NCBI GenBank assembly: GCA_016234555.1
Contig: JACRBJ010000027.1
Coordinates: forward strand, 62,001 to 126,000
Origin: Chloroflexota bacterium
GTDB taxonomy: Bacteria > Chloroflexota > Anaerolineae > Anaerolineales > Villigracilaceae
Direction: 5' to 3'
DNA: 64,000 nucleotides
The position numbers and the translations under genes are program-made. The notes below the pieces were generated by a model. That model searched no databases. It was not told where the DNA came from and worked only from the letters and a program-made list of their open reading frames with translations. Within the stretch, counting starts at the first letter, position 1. Every line of letters begins with the position of its first letter. Below are positions 33,747-42,398 of this stretch, piece by piece.

Positions 33747-34577
33747 TTACAACTTCCTCAAATACCATTTGCCTGAAACAACCTCCGCCACATCGCGGGC
33801 AAGTTCCCCCGCGGTGGGATAGCGATCCTTCGGATCTTTTGCCATCGCCTTCGCCACCACCTCCTGCCAGACCGCAGGGACCTTGTTCCTGACGAGGCGG
33901 ATATCAGGGATGGGTGTTTTTACGTGGGCGTTGATCAGCCCGGTCACTGAATCGATGGAGAAGGGAAGCTGTCCTGAAAGCAGGCGGAACAGCACAATTC
34001 CCAGGGCATAGATGTCGGCGCGCCCGTCCATCGGATCGCCAAGTATCTGTTCGGGACTCATGTATGCAGGCGTGCCGACCAGCCAGAGTCCTTCATCATC
34101 CTTGACCGTGGTGGATTTGGCAATGCCAAAATCGGAGAGGAAAATTTCACCTGTTGCATCAAAGAGGAAGTTGGAAGGCTTCACGTCGCGGTGGACGATG
34201 TTGTGAGCGTGTGCCGCATCCAGCGCCTCGGCAATTCGTTTGAAAGCGTGCGCAATCTCGGTCAGTCTGAGTTCCTCTTTTTGCAGGCGGTCGGCAAGCG
34301 AACCACCCGCCATGTGGCGCATGACGATATAGGGCTGTTCTCCGTACCACCCGAAGTCATAGATCGGCACAATACACGGATGTTCCAGGGCGGCGATCAT
34401 TTCCGCCTCCTGCTGGAAAAAATCACGGTACACCTTTTCCAATGTTCGGTTGTACATCAACAATTTGATCACGACATGCCGTTGGATGTACGGGTCACGC
34501 GCCAGGAAAATATTTCCCATTCCGCCATGCGCAAGTTCCTGCTCGATTTCATAACGCCCAATTGTGGTAATTTCCAT
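33747..34577 (-). CDS. Soluble Ser/Thr protein kinase (Hanks type)
   Basis: 276 residues from the ATG at 34577 (MEITTIGRYEIEQELAHGGMGNIF). All kinase motifs are present: the glycine loop, catalytic lysine in HVVIKLL, HRDVKPSNFL, DFGIAKS, APE-like SPEQ and the DIYALGIVLF helix. The protein ends right after the kinase domain, with no membrane helix or PASTA/sensor domain, so it is cytoplasmic. The substrate is unknown. Its promoter is about 30 nt upstream. Confidence 0.9.
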   Translation of the reverse strand: MEITTIGRYEIEQELAHGGMGNIFLARDPYIQRHVVIKLLMYNRTLEKVYRDFFQQEAEMIAALEHPCIVPIYDFGWYGEQPYIVMRHMAGGSLADRLQKEELRLTEIAHAFKRIAEALDAAHAHNIVHRDVKPSNFLFDATGEIFLSDFGIAKSTTVKDDEGLWLVGTPAYMSPEQILGDPMDGRADIYALGIVLFRLLSGQLPFSIDSVTGLINAHVKTPIPDIRLVRNKVPAVWQEVVAKAMAKDPKDRYPTAGELARDVAEVVSGKWYLRKL

Positions 34578-34607
34578 TTTTTCTCTACCGACTGTCAGGA
34601 TGGCGAT

Positions 34608-34636
34608 AGTATAGAGCAGTTTGGGAGATATGACAA
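34608..34636 (-). promoter_or_regulatory. Sigma-70-type promoter of the kinase gene
   Basis: On the minus strand TTGTCA (34636-34631), a 17-nt spacer and TATACT (34613-34608), giving a short leader to the ATG at 34577. Confidence 0.65.
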
Positions 34637-34642
34637 CGCCCC

Positions 34643-34679
34643 CCAAAAGAACCCTCCCAGCCTATTGGACTGGAAGGGT
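34643..34679 (-). terminator. Terminator at the end of the copper island
   Basis: A stem of ACCCTCCCAG (34651-34660) with CTGGAAGGGT (34670-34679), one mismatch, followed on the minus strand by TCTTTTG. It lies 8 nt after the stop of the small HMA gene. Confidence 0.7.
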
Positions 34680-34686
34680 CTGAATT

Positions 34687-34899
34687 CTAGGACGCGATGG
34701 CTGTGTAGCCTTTCTTCTTCACCGCCGCGATGATCTCCTCCTCGGTCAGGCTGGTTTCGTCGTACTCGATGACCATTTGCAGTTTATGATAACTGGCATT
34801 GACTTCCTTTACACCATCGAGATCATCTTCGAGGCTCTCGATCTTCATTGCGCAGTTGGAGCAGGTCATGTCGGGGATTTTGAAGGTTTTCTTGATCAT
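34687..34899 (-). CDS. Heavy-metal-associated (HMA) copper chaperone
   Basis: 70 residues from the ATG at 34899. Ferredoxin-like HMA fold with the metal-binding motif MTCSNCAMKIE (about 11-21) and the typical strand YDETSLTEEEIIAAVKKKGY. Such proteins carry Cu(I) to P-type ATPases. It is the last gene of the copper island; a second, more diverged chaperone (copZ) lies at the other end. Confidence 0.88.
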   Translation of the reverse strand: MIKKTFKIPDMTCSNCAMKIESLEDDLDGVKEVNASYHKLQMVIEYDETSLTEEEIIAAVKKKGYTAIAS

Positions 34900-34923
34900 A
34901 GGTTTTCTTCGATCATGGACAAT

Positions 34924-34966
34924 GGACGATAGACCGTGGACCGGGTCTATCGTCCACCCCACGGTC
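34924..34966. repeat. Interleaved inverted repeats between the SafE-like and HMA genes
   Basis: GGACGATAGACC (34924-34935) pairs with GGTCTATCGTCC (34944-34955). GACCGTGG (34932-34939) pairs with CCACGGTC (34959-34966). The pairs alternate, so only one helix or a pseudoknot can form at a time. Confidence 0.75.
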
Positions 34967-34968
34967 AT

Positions 34969-36141
34969 TTATTCAAAAACAATCTGTCCTGTGTACATTC
35001 CCATCGAGCAGGTGAAGAACAACTCGCTTCCCTTTTCCTGGGCGGGGATATTGACCTTGACCACGCCCGTATCGGGCAGCAACTCGTAGTAGTCCAGCGC
35101 GGGGATGACAAAGTCACGGGCGCAGGAATAGGTCTGATCGGTGATGAGGTTCAGCGTGAAGGCTTTGTCAGCTGGGGCTTTGAGGGTCCTGGGGAAGTAG
35201 CCATTGTTTTTGACATTGAGGGTAATCTCGCCCGTGGCAGAAAGTTGTGGACCAGCCTCTACTGCGGGTTGGGACTCGGCTTGGGCGGGCAACCAGCTTC
35301 GGGTTAGATTCTGAAAGGAGAGCGGAGAGCCCATCAGGTTGAGTCCGCCGTCGAGGGTCACGAATCCCAAAATCAACACAACCACCGCCACAAATCGCAT
35401 GAAGAGCTTCTCGAGTTTTGCGCCAAGTTCAGTGGTGAGATAAGCGATGATGAAAAAAATGGGGCTGGTGCCCAGCGTGAAGGCAAACATGAGCGCCGCA
35501 CCCATTGCCATGCTTCCAGTGCCAAGTGCGGTTGCCATCATGGCCTGGGTCACACCACAAGGGATGAAGACTGTGAGCACGCCAAGAAACAATGGTGTAA
35601 ACGTATCCGTGCCTTTGGCGGTGCGGCGGATGTAACGGGTGATGAACTTCGGCGGCTCGATGGAGAAGTAGCGAAAGATGGGATGGACGTTGAACATCCG
35701 CAGGGCGTTACCGATCATGAAAACGCCGATGGCGATCATCAGCAGGGCACGGGTTATCGGGCTGAGGGTAAGGTAGGAGCCGAGCAAACCGAGCAGCGCG
35801 CCAAGCAAGGTGTAGGCAGTCACCTTTGCGACAAGAAAAAGAAAAATGGGAAAAGCTGAATTCACGCGGACCGGCGTCTTTTGTTTTTTGTTCGCAACCT
35901 GCCCGGCATAATCCTGCTCGATCTGATGCGCAAGCGAACTGGCAAGCAAACCACCCTGCACCGCCAGGCAACTCAGTCCGCCCGTGGTCAGCCCGGTAAC
36001 AAAGGCAATCATGAGTTGGCTCATCGTGCCGGAAGAATTCGCGCCGGCGGGGAACATTACCATCACCAGGGCAATGACGAGAACGACAATCCCGGCGGAA
36101 ATGATAACAACGGGGTCAATTTTGTTTTGATTTTTGGACAT
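34969..36141 (-). CDS. SafE/DsbD-like membrane protein with C-terminal cupredoxin-like domain
   Basis: 390 residues. After a first membrane helix, residues 35-270 hold about six helices of the DsbD_2/SafE type (FVTGLTTGGLSCLAVQGGLLA, FIPCGVTQAMMATALGTGSMAMGAALMFAFTLGTSPIFF). Residues 300-390 form a cupredoxin-like sandwich (EITLNVKNNGYFPRTLKAP, YSCARDFVIP, ELFFTCSMGMYTGQIVFE) with C, C and M residues able to bind copper. This architecture recurs in copper and cytochrome-oxidase biogenesis gene sets. Position between copA and the chaperone supports copper handling at the membrane. Confidence 0.82.
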   Translation of the reverse strand: MSKNQNKIDPVVIISAGIVVLVIALVMVMFPAGANSSGTMSQLMIAFVTGLTTGGLSCLAVQGGLLASSLAHQIEQDYAGQVANKKQKTPVRVNSAFPIFLFLVAKVTAYTLLGALLGLLGSYLTLSPITRALLMIAIGVFMIGNALRMFNVHPIFRYFSIEPPKFITRYIRRTAKGTDTFTPLFLGVLTVFIPCGVTQAMMATALGTGSMAMGAALMFAFTLGTSPIFFIIAYLTTELGAKLEKLFMRFVAVVVLILGFVTLDGGLNLMGSPLSFQNLTRSWLPAQAESQPAVEAGPQLSATGEITLNVKNNGYFPRTLKAPADKAFTLNLITDQTYSCARDFVIPALDYYELLPDTGVVKVNIPAQEKGSELFFTCSMGMYTGQIVFE

Positions 36142-36222
36142 TCGACCTCAACATTGGCAAGGGCGACCCTTCACGATACAAAGTATTTTATAAACAGGAC
36201 GGGTCGCCCCTACGATGTGAAC

Positions 36223-36729
36223 TTATCTTTTTCCGCCATCCCAGACGACGAAGGGCATGTTGATGACAACGCCGGGCTGTTCGATGGTGACCTGGTCTGC
36301 AGCAAGGGCTGCCATCACTTCATCGGCGGATTTCAGCTCGCGGGCTTGATCGGCAGCCACCCAGGTGACAACATTGAGGCGGCGGAGTGGGGTGTAGCCG
36401 TCGGTGCCGGGAGGATTATCGAAGACATCGGGCTGGAAGCCGAAGGGACCGGAGCCTGTCACGCCGTTGGTGAAGACGTACACGTTCGCCAGGGATTCAT
36501 CGGGGACGTTTGCCAGAGAAGGCACAAGGATCACCGGTGATTTCATCATGTTGGTGAGTTTTTCCGCCACACCCGCATCCGAAGCCTCGGTGTGGACGAA
36601 GAAAATTTCCTTGCCTTGGGCGTACGCCTTGCCGGCAGGCAGTTCCGCTTTGGCGGGTCCGCTTTGTTGAGGGGCACAGGCGGTCAATAAAACCAGCGCA
36701 ACAATAAATAGAACGGTGAGTTTTTTCAT
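36223..36729 (-). CDS. Lipoprotein of unknown function in copper island
   Basis: 168 residues. Signal peptide with a lipobox (VLLTAC, Cys about 18). The rest is a single domain with no Cys, His or Met cluster typical of copper binding (GKEIFFVHTEASDAGVAEKLTNMMKSPVILVPSL, VYVFTNGV, VVINMPFVVWDGG). I do not recognise the family. Its place between copA and the SafE-like gene suggests an envelope role in metal resistance. Confidence 0.7.
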   Translation of the reverse strand: MKKLTVLFIVALVLLTACAPQQSGPAKAELPAGKAYAQGKEIFFVHTEASDAGVAEKLTNMMKSPVILVPSLANVPDESLANVYVFTNGVTGSGPFGFQPDVFDNPPGTDGYTPLRRLNVVTWVAADQARELKSADEVMAALAADQVTIEQPGVVINMPFVVWDGGKR

Positions 36730-36753
36730 GTTAAAGTTTTTTCCTTATTTGAG

Positions 36754-36810
36754 TAAACAGGGATACAAGTACACAGGTAGACAGAATTCCCTGTTTACCT
36801 GTGTACTTGT
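36754..36810. repeat. Interleaved inverted repeats after copA
   Basis: TAAACAGGGA (36754-36763) pairs with TCCCTGTTTA (36788-36797). ACAAGTACACAGGTA (36765-36779) pairs exactly with 36796-36810. The two helices alternate in order, as in a pseudoknot or switch. They lie 9-65 nt beyond the copA stop codon. Confidence 0.8.
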
Positions 36811-36818
36811 TTATGTCT

Positions 36819-39287
36819 TTATACTTTTTGCCTTCGCAGCCTGAGGCTATTCGACACCACGAACACACTGCTGAACGCCATTGCGCCAGCAGCAAGCATT
36901 GGATTCAAATATCCCAGTGCGGCGGCGGGGATCAGCACCACATTATAGAAGAACGCCCAGAACAAATTTTGTTTGATCGTACCAAGCGTCTTGCGCGAGA
37001 GGTTGATGGCGCGCGCCACGCCGCGCAGGTCGCCGCTCATCAAAGTCACGGGGGCGGCAGCCATCGCCACATCGGTTCCCGTCCCAATCGCCAGACCCAC
37101 GTCCGCCTGGGCGAGGGCGGGAGCGTCGTTCACACCGTCGCCGACCATTGCCACAATTGACGATTGACGATTGACGGTTGACGATTGCAATTTCTTGACT
37201 TCGGCGGACTTGCCTTCAGGAAGCACCTCCGCCAGCACCGTGTCCACGCCGACTTGTCTGGCGATGGCTTCGGCGGTCTTTTGGTTGTCGCCGGTAATCA
37301 TGGCAACCTTCAAGCCCATTTTGTGCAGGTCGGCAATGGCTTCTTTGGAGCTATCCTTCACTGTATCAGCCACCGCAATAATCCCGGCGGCTTGGCCATC
37401 CACCGCGACGAGCATGGCGGTCTTGGCTTCGGATTGCAGGCGGGAGACTTCGGATTCGAGTCCACCCAGTTGGATTCCGCGCGCCTCGAACATGCGTTTG
37501 TTGCCGACGATGATGCTGCGTCCATCAACTTCAGCCTGGACGCCATGCCCAGCCTCGGCCTTGAACCCAGCCAGTTCGGACAGAATCAGCCCTCGGGTTG
37601 TCGCCTCCGCCCAGATCGCCTCCCCCAGCGGATGCTCGCTCCCCTTTTCAACGCTGGCGGCAAGGCGCAGTAACTCGTCACTCGTCAACTTGTCACTCGC
37701 CACTATATCAGTAACGGCGGGCTGCCCTTTGGTGATGGTTCCAGTTTTATCCAACACAACAACTGAAACCTTGCCCGCGCGTTCGAGCGCCTCGCTGTTG
37801 CGGAACAGGACGCCCATCTCCGCGCCTTTGCCGGTGCCGACCATCACAGCCGTCGGCGTGGCAAGCCCCATCGCGCAGGGACAGGCAATCACCAGCACCG
37901 CCACCATGTTGATCAGGGCACGGGTGAAGTTGTCAATATCGGAATTGATTGCAAGCGGCGGACCGAAGAAGTACCAGCCCGCGAAAGTCAGCGCGGCAAT
38001 GCCAATCACAATCGGCACGAAAATCGCGGAGACCTGGTCAGCCAGTTTTTGAATCGGGGCCTTGCTGCCTTGCGCATCTTCGACCAGCTTGATGATCTGC
38101 GCCAGCGCGGTTTCCCTACCGACTTTGGTGGCTTCGAATTTGAGCAGGCCCAGTTTGTTGAGCGTTGCGCCGATGACTGGGTCGCCGGGCTTCTTCTCGA
38201 CGGGAAGCGACTCACCCGTCAGCATGGATTCATCAATCGCGCTTCTGCCTTCCACAACTACGCCGTCCACTGGAATCTTCTCGCCAGGCTTCACAACCAC
38301 CACATCGCCCACACGCACATCATCCACTGGGACTTCAGTTTCAACTCCGTCACGGACGACGCGGGCGGTTTTGGCACGAAGTCCCATTAATTTTTTGATT
38401 GCTTCGGAGGTACGTCCCTTGGCGCGAGCTTCCAAAAACTTACCGAGTTTGATCAGCGTGATGATAACCGCGGCAGTCTCATAGTAAACGTGTCCCATCA
38501 GCAAGCCAAACGTGATCGGTAGAGAGTAGAAAAATGCGGCGGACGAGCCCATCACGATCAGCACATCCATGTTCGCGGATTTGTTCCGCAGCGCCTTGAA
38601 CGCGCCGACGTAATACTGCCAGCCGACATAGAACTGAACGGGCAACGCCAAAGCCAGCATCAACCAGCCGAACCAGGGCTGGGCTTCGCGCATTCCTTCC
38701 ATCGTGTTTTCTGAGTAAACAAACGCGGGAAGCAGGTTGAAATCCTTGCCCATCGAAAGCAGAAAGAGCGGCACGGTGAAGATCAAACCGATGATCAACA
38801 ATCGGCGCTGTTCGTTGATCTCGTGTTCGCGCGCCTTCGCTTCGGCGTCTTCGGCTTCGCCGCCAAGTTCCATCGCCTCGAATCCAGCCGACGCGACTGC
38901 GCGGCGCAATTCCGCCTGTGTGATGATGGTTGGAATGTATTTGACCCGCGCCTTTTCGGTGGTGAAAGTCACCTGGGCTTCCAGCACGCCTTCGAGTTTT
39001 GCCAGAGCCTTTTCGAGGCGACGGGCATCGTTGTCGTCAGAAAGCCGCTTGATAACCAGGTCCGCTTCACCTGTGGCGACTCCGTAGCCAGCGCGGTTGA
39101 CGCGGGCAATCACATCGGTCAATACAAGTTTGGCGGCATCAAAATCCACCGTGGCACGCTCAGAGGAAAGGTTCACCACCGCGCTTTGCACACCGTCAAG
39201 CTTCTTCAAATTGCGCTCCACCGTGGCAACACAGTTCGCGCAAGTCATACCGGTAATCGGTAACGTTAATTGTTTGGTATCACTCAT
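36819..39287 (-). CDS. copA: Copper-exporting P-type ATPase
   Basis: 822 residues. The first HMA domain has MTCANC (14-19). The second HMA-like repeat (about 77-145) lacks CxxC ([16 protein letters not shown]). Eight membrane helices carry the copper motif [11 protein letters not shown]; the phosphorylation site is DKTGT and the hinge is GDGVND. It exports Cu(I) at the expense of ATP. Just before [10 protein letters not shown] the coding sequence contains four tandem heptamers ATTGACG (37156-37183), giving an extra SSTVNRQSS stretch, apparently an in-frame repeat insertion. AGGAC precedes the ATG. It follows the YHS gene by 20 nt. Confidence 0.95.
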   Translation of the reverse strand: MSDTKQLTLPITGMTCANCVATVERNLKKLDGVQSAVVNLSSERATVDFDAAKLVLTDVIARVNRAGYGVATGEADLVIKRLSDDNDARRLEKALAKLEGVLEAQVTFTTEKARVKYIPTIITQAELRRAVASAGFEAMELGGEAEDAEAKAREHEINEQRRLLIIGLIFTVPLFLLSMGKDFNLLPAFVYSENTMEGMREAQPWFGWLMLALALPVQFYVGWQYYVGAFKALRNKSANMDVLIVMGSSAAFFYSLPITFGLLMGHVYYETAAVIITLIKLGKFLEARAKGRTSEAIKKLMGLRAKTARVVRDGVETEVPVDDVRVGDVVVVKPGEKIPVDGVVVEGRSAIDESMLTGESLPVEKKPGDPVIGATLNKLGLLKFEATKVGRETALAQIIKLVEDAQGSKAPIQKLADQVSAIFVPIVIGIAALTFAGWYFFGPPLAINSDIDNFTRALINMVAVLVIACPCAMGLATPTAVMVGTGKGAEMGVLFRNSEALERAGKVSVVVLDKTGTITKGQPAVTDIVASDKLTSDELLRLAASVEKGSEHPLGEAIWAEATTRGLILSELAGFKAEAGHGVQAEVDGRSIIVGNKRMFEARGIQLGGLESEVSRLQSEAKTAMLVAVDGQAAGIIAVADTVKDSSKEAIADLHKMGLKVAMITGDNQKTAEAIARQVGVDTVLAEVLPEGKSAEVKKLQSSTVNRQSSIVAMVGDGVNDAPALAQADVGLAIGTGTDVAMAAAPVTLMSGDLRGVARAINLSRKTLGTIKQNLFWAFFYNVVLIPAAALGYLNPMLAAGAMAFSSVFVVSNSLRLRRQKV

Positions 39288-39307
39288 ATTAAAGTCCTGT
39301 GAAATAT

Positions 39308-39478
39308 CTATTCTTCGCTTTTCTTTTCATCATCTTGTTGAAGAACATATTTCCCGGGGTCCCGTTCAAACATCGCCTTGCATATGGCAGAGCAAAAATA
39401 ATATGTTTTGCCCTCATACGTGGAATGAAAAGCAACAGTCTCATTCACCTTCATTTCACAAACGGGGTCGATGGTCAT
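39308..39478 (-). CDS. YHS-domain protein, 56 residues
   Basis: The frame from ATG 39478 to TAG 39308 encodes [13 protein letters not shown], then [24 protein letters not shown], a complete YHS metal-binding domain (DPVCEMKV, FCSxxCK and FxxDPxKY motifs). Such small domains occur with, or fused to, copper ATPases and may deliver metal. The gene lies 17 nt after copZ and 20 nt before copA, all co-directional. No strong ribosome site is seen. Confidence 0.88.
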   Translation of the reverse strand: MTIDPVCEMKVNETVAFHSTYEGKTYYFCSAICKAMFERDPGKYVLQQDDEKKSEE

Positions 39479-39495
39479 GTTTTTCAATTTACTAA

Positions 39496-39714
39496 CTATA
39501 TAGTAACCAATCCCGCAACGGGATAATTGATCTCCGCCAACAGGGACTTGATCTTATCCTCGCTTGCAGGCGCATCGAAAGTGATTTCCACCTTTTTCGT
39601 GTCAATTGCCGCCTTCACGGATTGGACACCCTGCAATTCACCTACCTCGGTCTCAATGGTGCGGGTGCAATGTCCGCAGGAAATGGCGGGAACGGAATAA
39701 ACAACTGTGGTCAT
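39496..39714 (-). CDS. copZ: Copper chaperone CopZ-like
   Basis: 72 residues. HMA fold with ISCGHCTRTIETEV (about 11-24) as the metal loop, VKAAIDTKKVEITFD strand and a final NYPVAGL. It should pass Cu(I) to CopA or CsoR. It stands between csoR (61 nt) and the YHS gene (17 nt). The ATG is preceded by AAGGAGAAA. Confidence 0.92.
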   Translation of the reverse strand: MTTVVYSVPAISCGHCTRTIETEVGELQGVQSVKAAIDTKKVEITFDAPASEDKIKSLLAEINYPVAGLVTI

Positions 39715-39775
39715 GGTTTTATTTCTCCTTGGGATTATGTATTAAATCGTCCTTCGACTGTGCTCAGGACGTAAA

Positions 39776-40051
39776 TCACACTTTCGTAGACATCTCAAAC
39801 ACTTCGGTGATCTCCTTCAACACGCGCTCGCGTTCGCTCTTGTCGTTTCCTTGAATTGCAGTGATCACACACGAATTCAAATGGTCTTCAAGAATTTTGG
39901 AACTCACCTTGTTGAGCGCGGCTTCAATCGCCTGTACCTGCCGAATGACGTCAATGCAGTACGCATCCTCCTCGACCATGCGGATCACGCCTTTCAAATG
40001 TCCTTCCACTGTTTTCAGCCTTCGCAGTACTGTATCGCTGTCACTTTGCAT
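39776..40051 (-). CDS. csoR: CsoR-family copper-sensing repressor
   Basis: 91 residues, all-helical DUF156 fold. The Cu(I) ligands of CsoR are present: C32 (AYCIDVIRQ), H57 and C61 (DHLNSCV). The protein represses until Cu(I) binds. It is the first gene of the island, directly downstream of a GC-rich palindrome fitting a CsoR operator, so it likely controls its own operon. Confidence 0.92.
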   Translation of the reverse strand: MQSDSDTVLRRLKTVEGHLKGVIRMVEEDAYCIDVIRQVQAIEAALNKVSSKILEDHLNSCVITAIQGNDKSERERVLKEITEVFEMSTKV

Positions 40052-40078
40052 ATCGACCTCTTTCTGATTTGGAGCTTT

Positions 40079-40137
40079 CTACCCCCCCAGGGGGGATGGG
40101 GTAGCCGAAATATACAACACTTCCGCAATTGAGTCAA
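40079..40137 (-). promoter_or_regulatory. csoR operon promoter with CsoR-type operator
   Basis: On the minus strand TTGACT (40137-40132), a 17-nt spacer and TATATT (40114-40109). Immediately downstream, 40079-40104 is a GC-rich palindrome with outer arms CTACCCC and GGGGTAG around a C6/G6-type core, as in known CsoR boxes. Binding would cover the transcription start. Confidence 0.82.
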
Positions 40138-40160
40138 GATAAATATCACCTTTTTAGGGG

Positions 40161-40166
40161 TAAAAT
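40161..40166 (+). promoter_or_regulatory. -10 element of a probable leaderless promoter
   Basis: TAAAAT, 7 nt before the ATG of the CRP/FNR gene; no ribosome site between. Confidence 0.5.
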
Positions 40167-40173
40167 CAACAGT

Positions 40174-40872
40174 ATGAATCTCTTGCCAGCAGACTTAAAA
40201 CAGGTTGTTATCTTTCAAAATGCCACAGATGCCGAATTACAATCCATCCTGAAAAACAGCATCACCCGCTCCATCGAGGAAGGCGGATTTTTCTTTCTGC
40301 AGGGCGATGAAGCCACCCACCTGTACGTCCTCACCAGCGGACAGGTCAAACTCATGCAGTCCAATCCCAACGGACAGCAGGTCAATTTGCGGACAATTCA
40401 TCCACGGCAGATGTTTGGTGCATTGGGTGCTGTCCGCAAGGAAGCCACCTACCCCGCAACTGCGCAGACGCTGGAAGACAGTTCCGCCCTTGCTATCGAA
40501 AGCGGATTTCTGCGCAAAATGCTGGAGACAAGTCCGCACATCTCCTTTGACCTGATGACCTTGATGACATCCTACATTATCGAGATGCAGGAAAGATACC
40601 GGGAACTTGCAACGGAACGGGTGGAACAGAGAGTGGCAAATACACTGATCCGTCTGGCGGGGCAAACAGGGGTCAAGTCAGAAAAGGAAGCCGCGATTGT
40701 TTTATCCTTCTCAAGGCAGGATGTGGCGGAGATGAGCGGGACAACGCTTTACACTGTCAGCCGTTTGCTTAGTGGATGGGAAAGAAAAGGCGTTCTCGAA
40801 TCAGGCAGGGAGCGGATCAAAATTCTGAAACCACACGACCTGGTTTGCATTGCCGACGGCTTGGAAAAATAG
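40174..40872 (+). CDS. CRP/FNR-family transcriptional regulator
   Basis: 232 residues from the ATG at 40174 (MNLLPADL). A cyclic-nucleotide-type beta roll (about 15-120) and the long dimer helix lead to a winged helix-turn-helix (FSRQDVAEMSGTTLYTVSRLLSGWERKGVL, about 177-206). There are no N-terminal cysteines for an Fe-S cluster, so it resembles DNR/NnrR-type regulators that sense NO through haem rather than FNR. The palindrome TTTGCG-N4-CGCAAA, repeated before the two downstream units, is a likely target (inference). It is divergent from csoR. Confidence 0.85.
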   Translation: MNLLPADLKQVVIFQNATDAELQSILKNSITRSIEEGGFFFLQGDEATHLYVLTSGQVKLMQSNPNGQQVNLRTIHPRQMFGALGAVRKEATYPATAQTLEDSSALAIESGFLRKMLETSPHISFDLMTLMTSYIIEMQERYRELATERVEQRVANTLIRLAGQTGVKSEKEAAIVLSFSRQDVAEMSGTTLYTVSRLLSGWERKGVLESGRERIKILKPHDLVCIADGLEK

Positions 40873-40887
40873 TCACCCGAAAACCTG

Positions 40888-40929
40888 TTTGCGTCAGCGC
40901 AAAGACAAATCCCACAGGATGGGTAGAAT
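40888..40929 (+). promoter_or_regulatory. CRP/FNR-type operator and -10 of the NnrS-like operon
   Basis: The palindrome TTTGCGTCAGCGCAAA (40888-40903) is centred 28.5 nt before a TAGAAT -10 element (40924-40929). With initiation near the ATG at 40936 the site centres at about -40, a class II activator position. The same motif recurs at 42833. Confidence 0.75.
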
Positions 40930-40935
40930 CAAAAC

Positions 40936-42000
40936 ATGAAACTTCAACTCCGTTTTCTACCTTTTCTTGCGCTTGCCATCCTCGCCCTGCTTTTTGCCAT
41001 GTGGGCGGGCTTGTTACGCATGGGTTGGACCCTTCCTACATTCGATAACCTTGCCATCGCGCACGGACCATTGATGGTCTCCGGCTTCCTCGGCGTGTTG
41101 ATTCCGCTGGAACGAGCCGTCGCCATCCGCCAGAAGTGGATGTTCGGCGTGCCGATCATCGCCGGGGCTGGCTGGGTCAGCCTGTTCTTTGCGCCACCTG
41201 TCGGCGCGGTCTTGCTCACGCTCGGCAGTCTCGGTATGTTGGCAATCCTGGGCGTGATGGTCAAACGCGAGCCGCACATCCACACCATCACCATGGGAGT
41301 GGGCGCGCTTGCATGGGTGGTTGGCAATTTTTTGTGGATGATGGGATTCCCCATCTTCCAGATTGTTTTCTGGTGGATGACTTTTCTCGTGTTGACGATT
41401 GGCGGCGAGCGGCTCGAACTCAGCCGGGTGCTGAAACCAACCCTTGGGCAGATTCGCCTCTTCAGCCTGGTCGCTGCCGCGCTCGTAGCCGGGGCAATCC
41501 TCGCCACCTTTGACTTGAATTCAGGATCGCGCCTCGGCGGCGCTGCCCTGCTGGGGCTTGGATTCTGGTTCCTGCGCTATGATCTGGCTTCACGCAACAT
41601 CCGCCACCCCAACCCGTTGACGCGTTACATCGCCATCTGTCTCTTCGGCGGGTATTTCTGGCTGGTCATTGCGGGCGGCTTGTTTCTATACCTCGGCGCG
41701 CTCTACGCGGGCCCATTCTATGATGCCGCCCTGCACGCGGTTTTCGTCGGTTTCGTATTTGCCATGATCTTCGGTCACTCCCCCATTATTTTTCCTGCCA
41801 TTCTGGGTGCGCAGATCAAGTTTTACCCCGTGTTCTACGCCCATCTCATTTTGCTGCACCTTTCGCTTGTCACACGCGTTATTGGGGACCTGACCAATCA
41901 AATGGAAATTCGCAAGTGGGGCGGACTGCTCAACGAAACCGCCATCCTGCTCTTTCTGGCGCTGACAGTTTTTTCCATTGTCAAAGGGAGCAAGGAATAA
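40936..42000 (+). CDS. NnrS-like haem-copper membrane protein
   Basis: 354 residues with about ten to twelve membrane helices. Conserved-looking histidines sit in membrane segments (AIAHGPLMVSGFLGVLIPLERA, HAVFVGFVFAMIFGHSPIIFPA, HLILLHLSLVTR), as in NnrS proteins that protect against NO stress. The ATG lies 6 nt after TAGAAT, with no ribosome site. The next gene starts within its stop codon (TAATG). The nirK context supports a role in NO handling. Confidence 0.72.
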   Translation: MKLQLRFLPFLALAILALLFAMWAGLLRMGWTLPTFDNLAIAHGPLMVSGFLGVLIPLERAVAIRQKWMFGVPIIAGAGWVSLFFAPPVGAVLLTLGSLGMLAILGVMVKREPHIHTITMGVGALAWVVGNFLWMMGFPIFQIVFWWMTFLVLTIGGERLELSRVLKPTLGQIRLFSLVAAALVAGAILATFDLNSGSRLGGAALLGLGFWFLRYDLASRNIRHPNPLTRYIAICLFGGYFWLVIAGGLFLYLGALYAGPFYDAALHAVFVGFVFAMIFGHSPIIFPAILGAQIKFYPVFYAHLILLHLSLVTRVIGDLTNQMEIRKWGGLLNETAILLFLALTVFSIVKGSKE

Positions 42001-42398
42001 TGCCCACCATCACGCGCTGGTTTATCAAAGCTTCACTGGTTTCACTCGTTTTTGGATTGGCGGCTGGGATTTGGCAGCAGGTCGCGAGTACGGCGGGGAT
42101 GTTCCCCGTCTACCTGCACCTGTTGACCTTCGGCTGGCTGACCCAATTGATCTTCGGCGTCGCCATTTGGATGTTTCCCATGTACAGCAAGGAACAACCG
42201 CGCGGCCCCGAATTGCTGGTTTGGGGTATTTTTGCTGTCCTCAATCTGGGACTGTTGCTGCGGGTGGGCTTCGAGCCGCTGCAAAGCCTTTCTCCTTCGA
42301 CGCTTGGCGGATGGGCGCTGGTCGCCGCCGCGATTCTTCAATGGCTTTCAGGTGTGGGATTTGCAATCGCCGTCTGGACTCGCATTCGGAAGAAGTAA
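42000..42398 (+). CDS. Small four-helix membrane protein, cbb3-subunit-I-like
   Basis: 132 residues from the ATG at 42000, which overlaps the preceding stop by 1 nt. Four membrane helices. The segment YLHLLTFGWLTQLIFGVAIWMFP (about 37-59) resembles a haem-binding helix of cytochrome cbb3 or NO reductase catalytic subunits, but the protein is far too short for an oxidase. It is paralogous to the next gene, and the pair may form a haem-binding heterodimer. Confidence 0.7.
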   Translation: MPTITRWFIKASLVSLVFGLAAGIWQQVASTAGMFPVYLHLLTFGWLTQLIFGVAIWMFPMYSKEQPRGPELLVWGIFAVLNLGLLLRVGFEPLQSLSPSTLGGWALVAAAILQWLSGVGFAIAVWTRIRKK

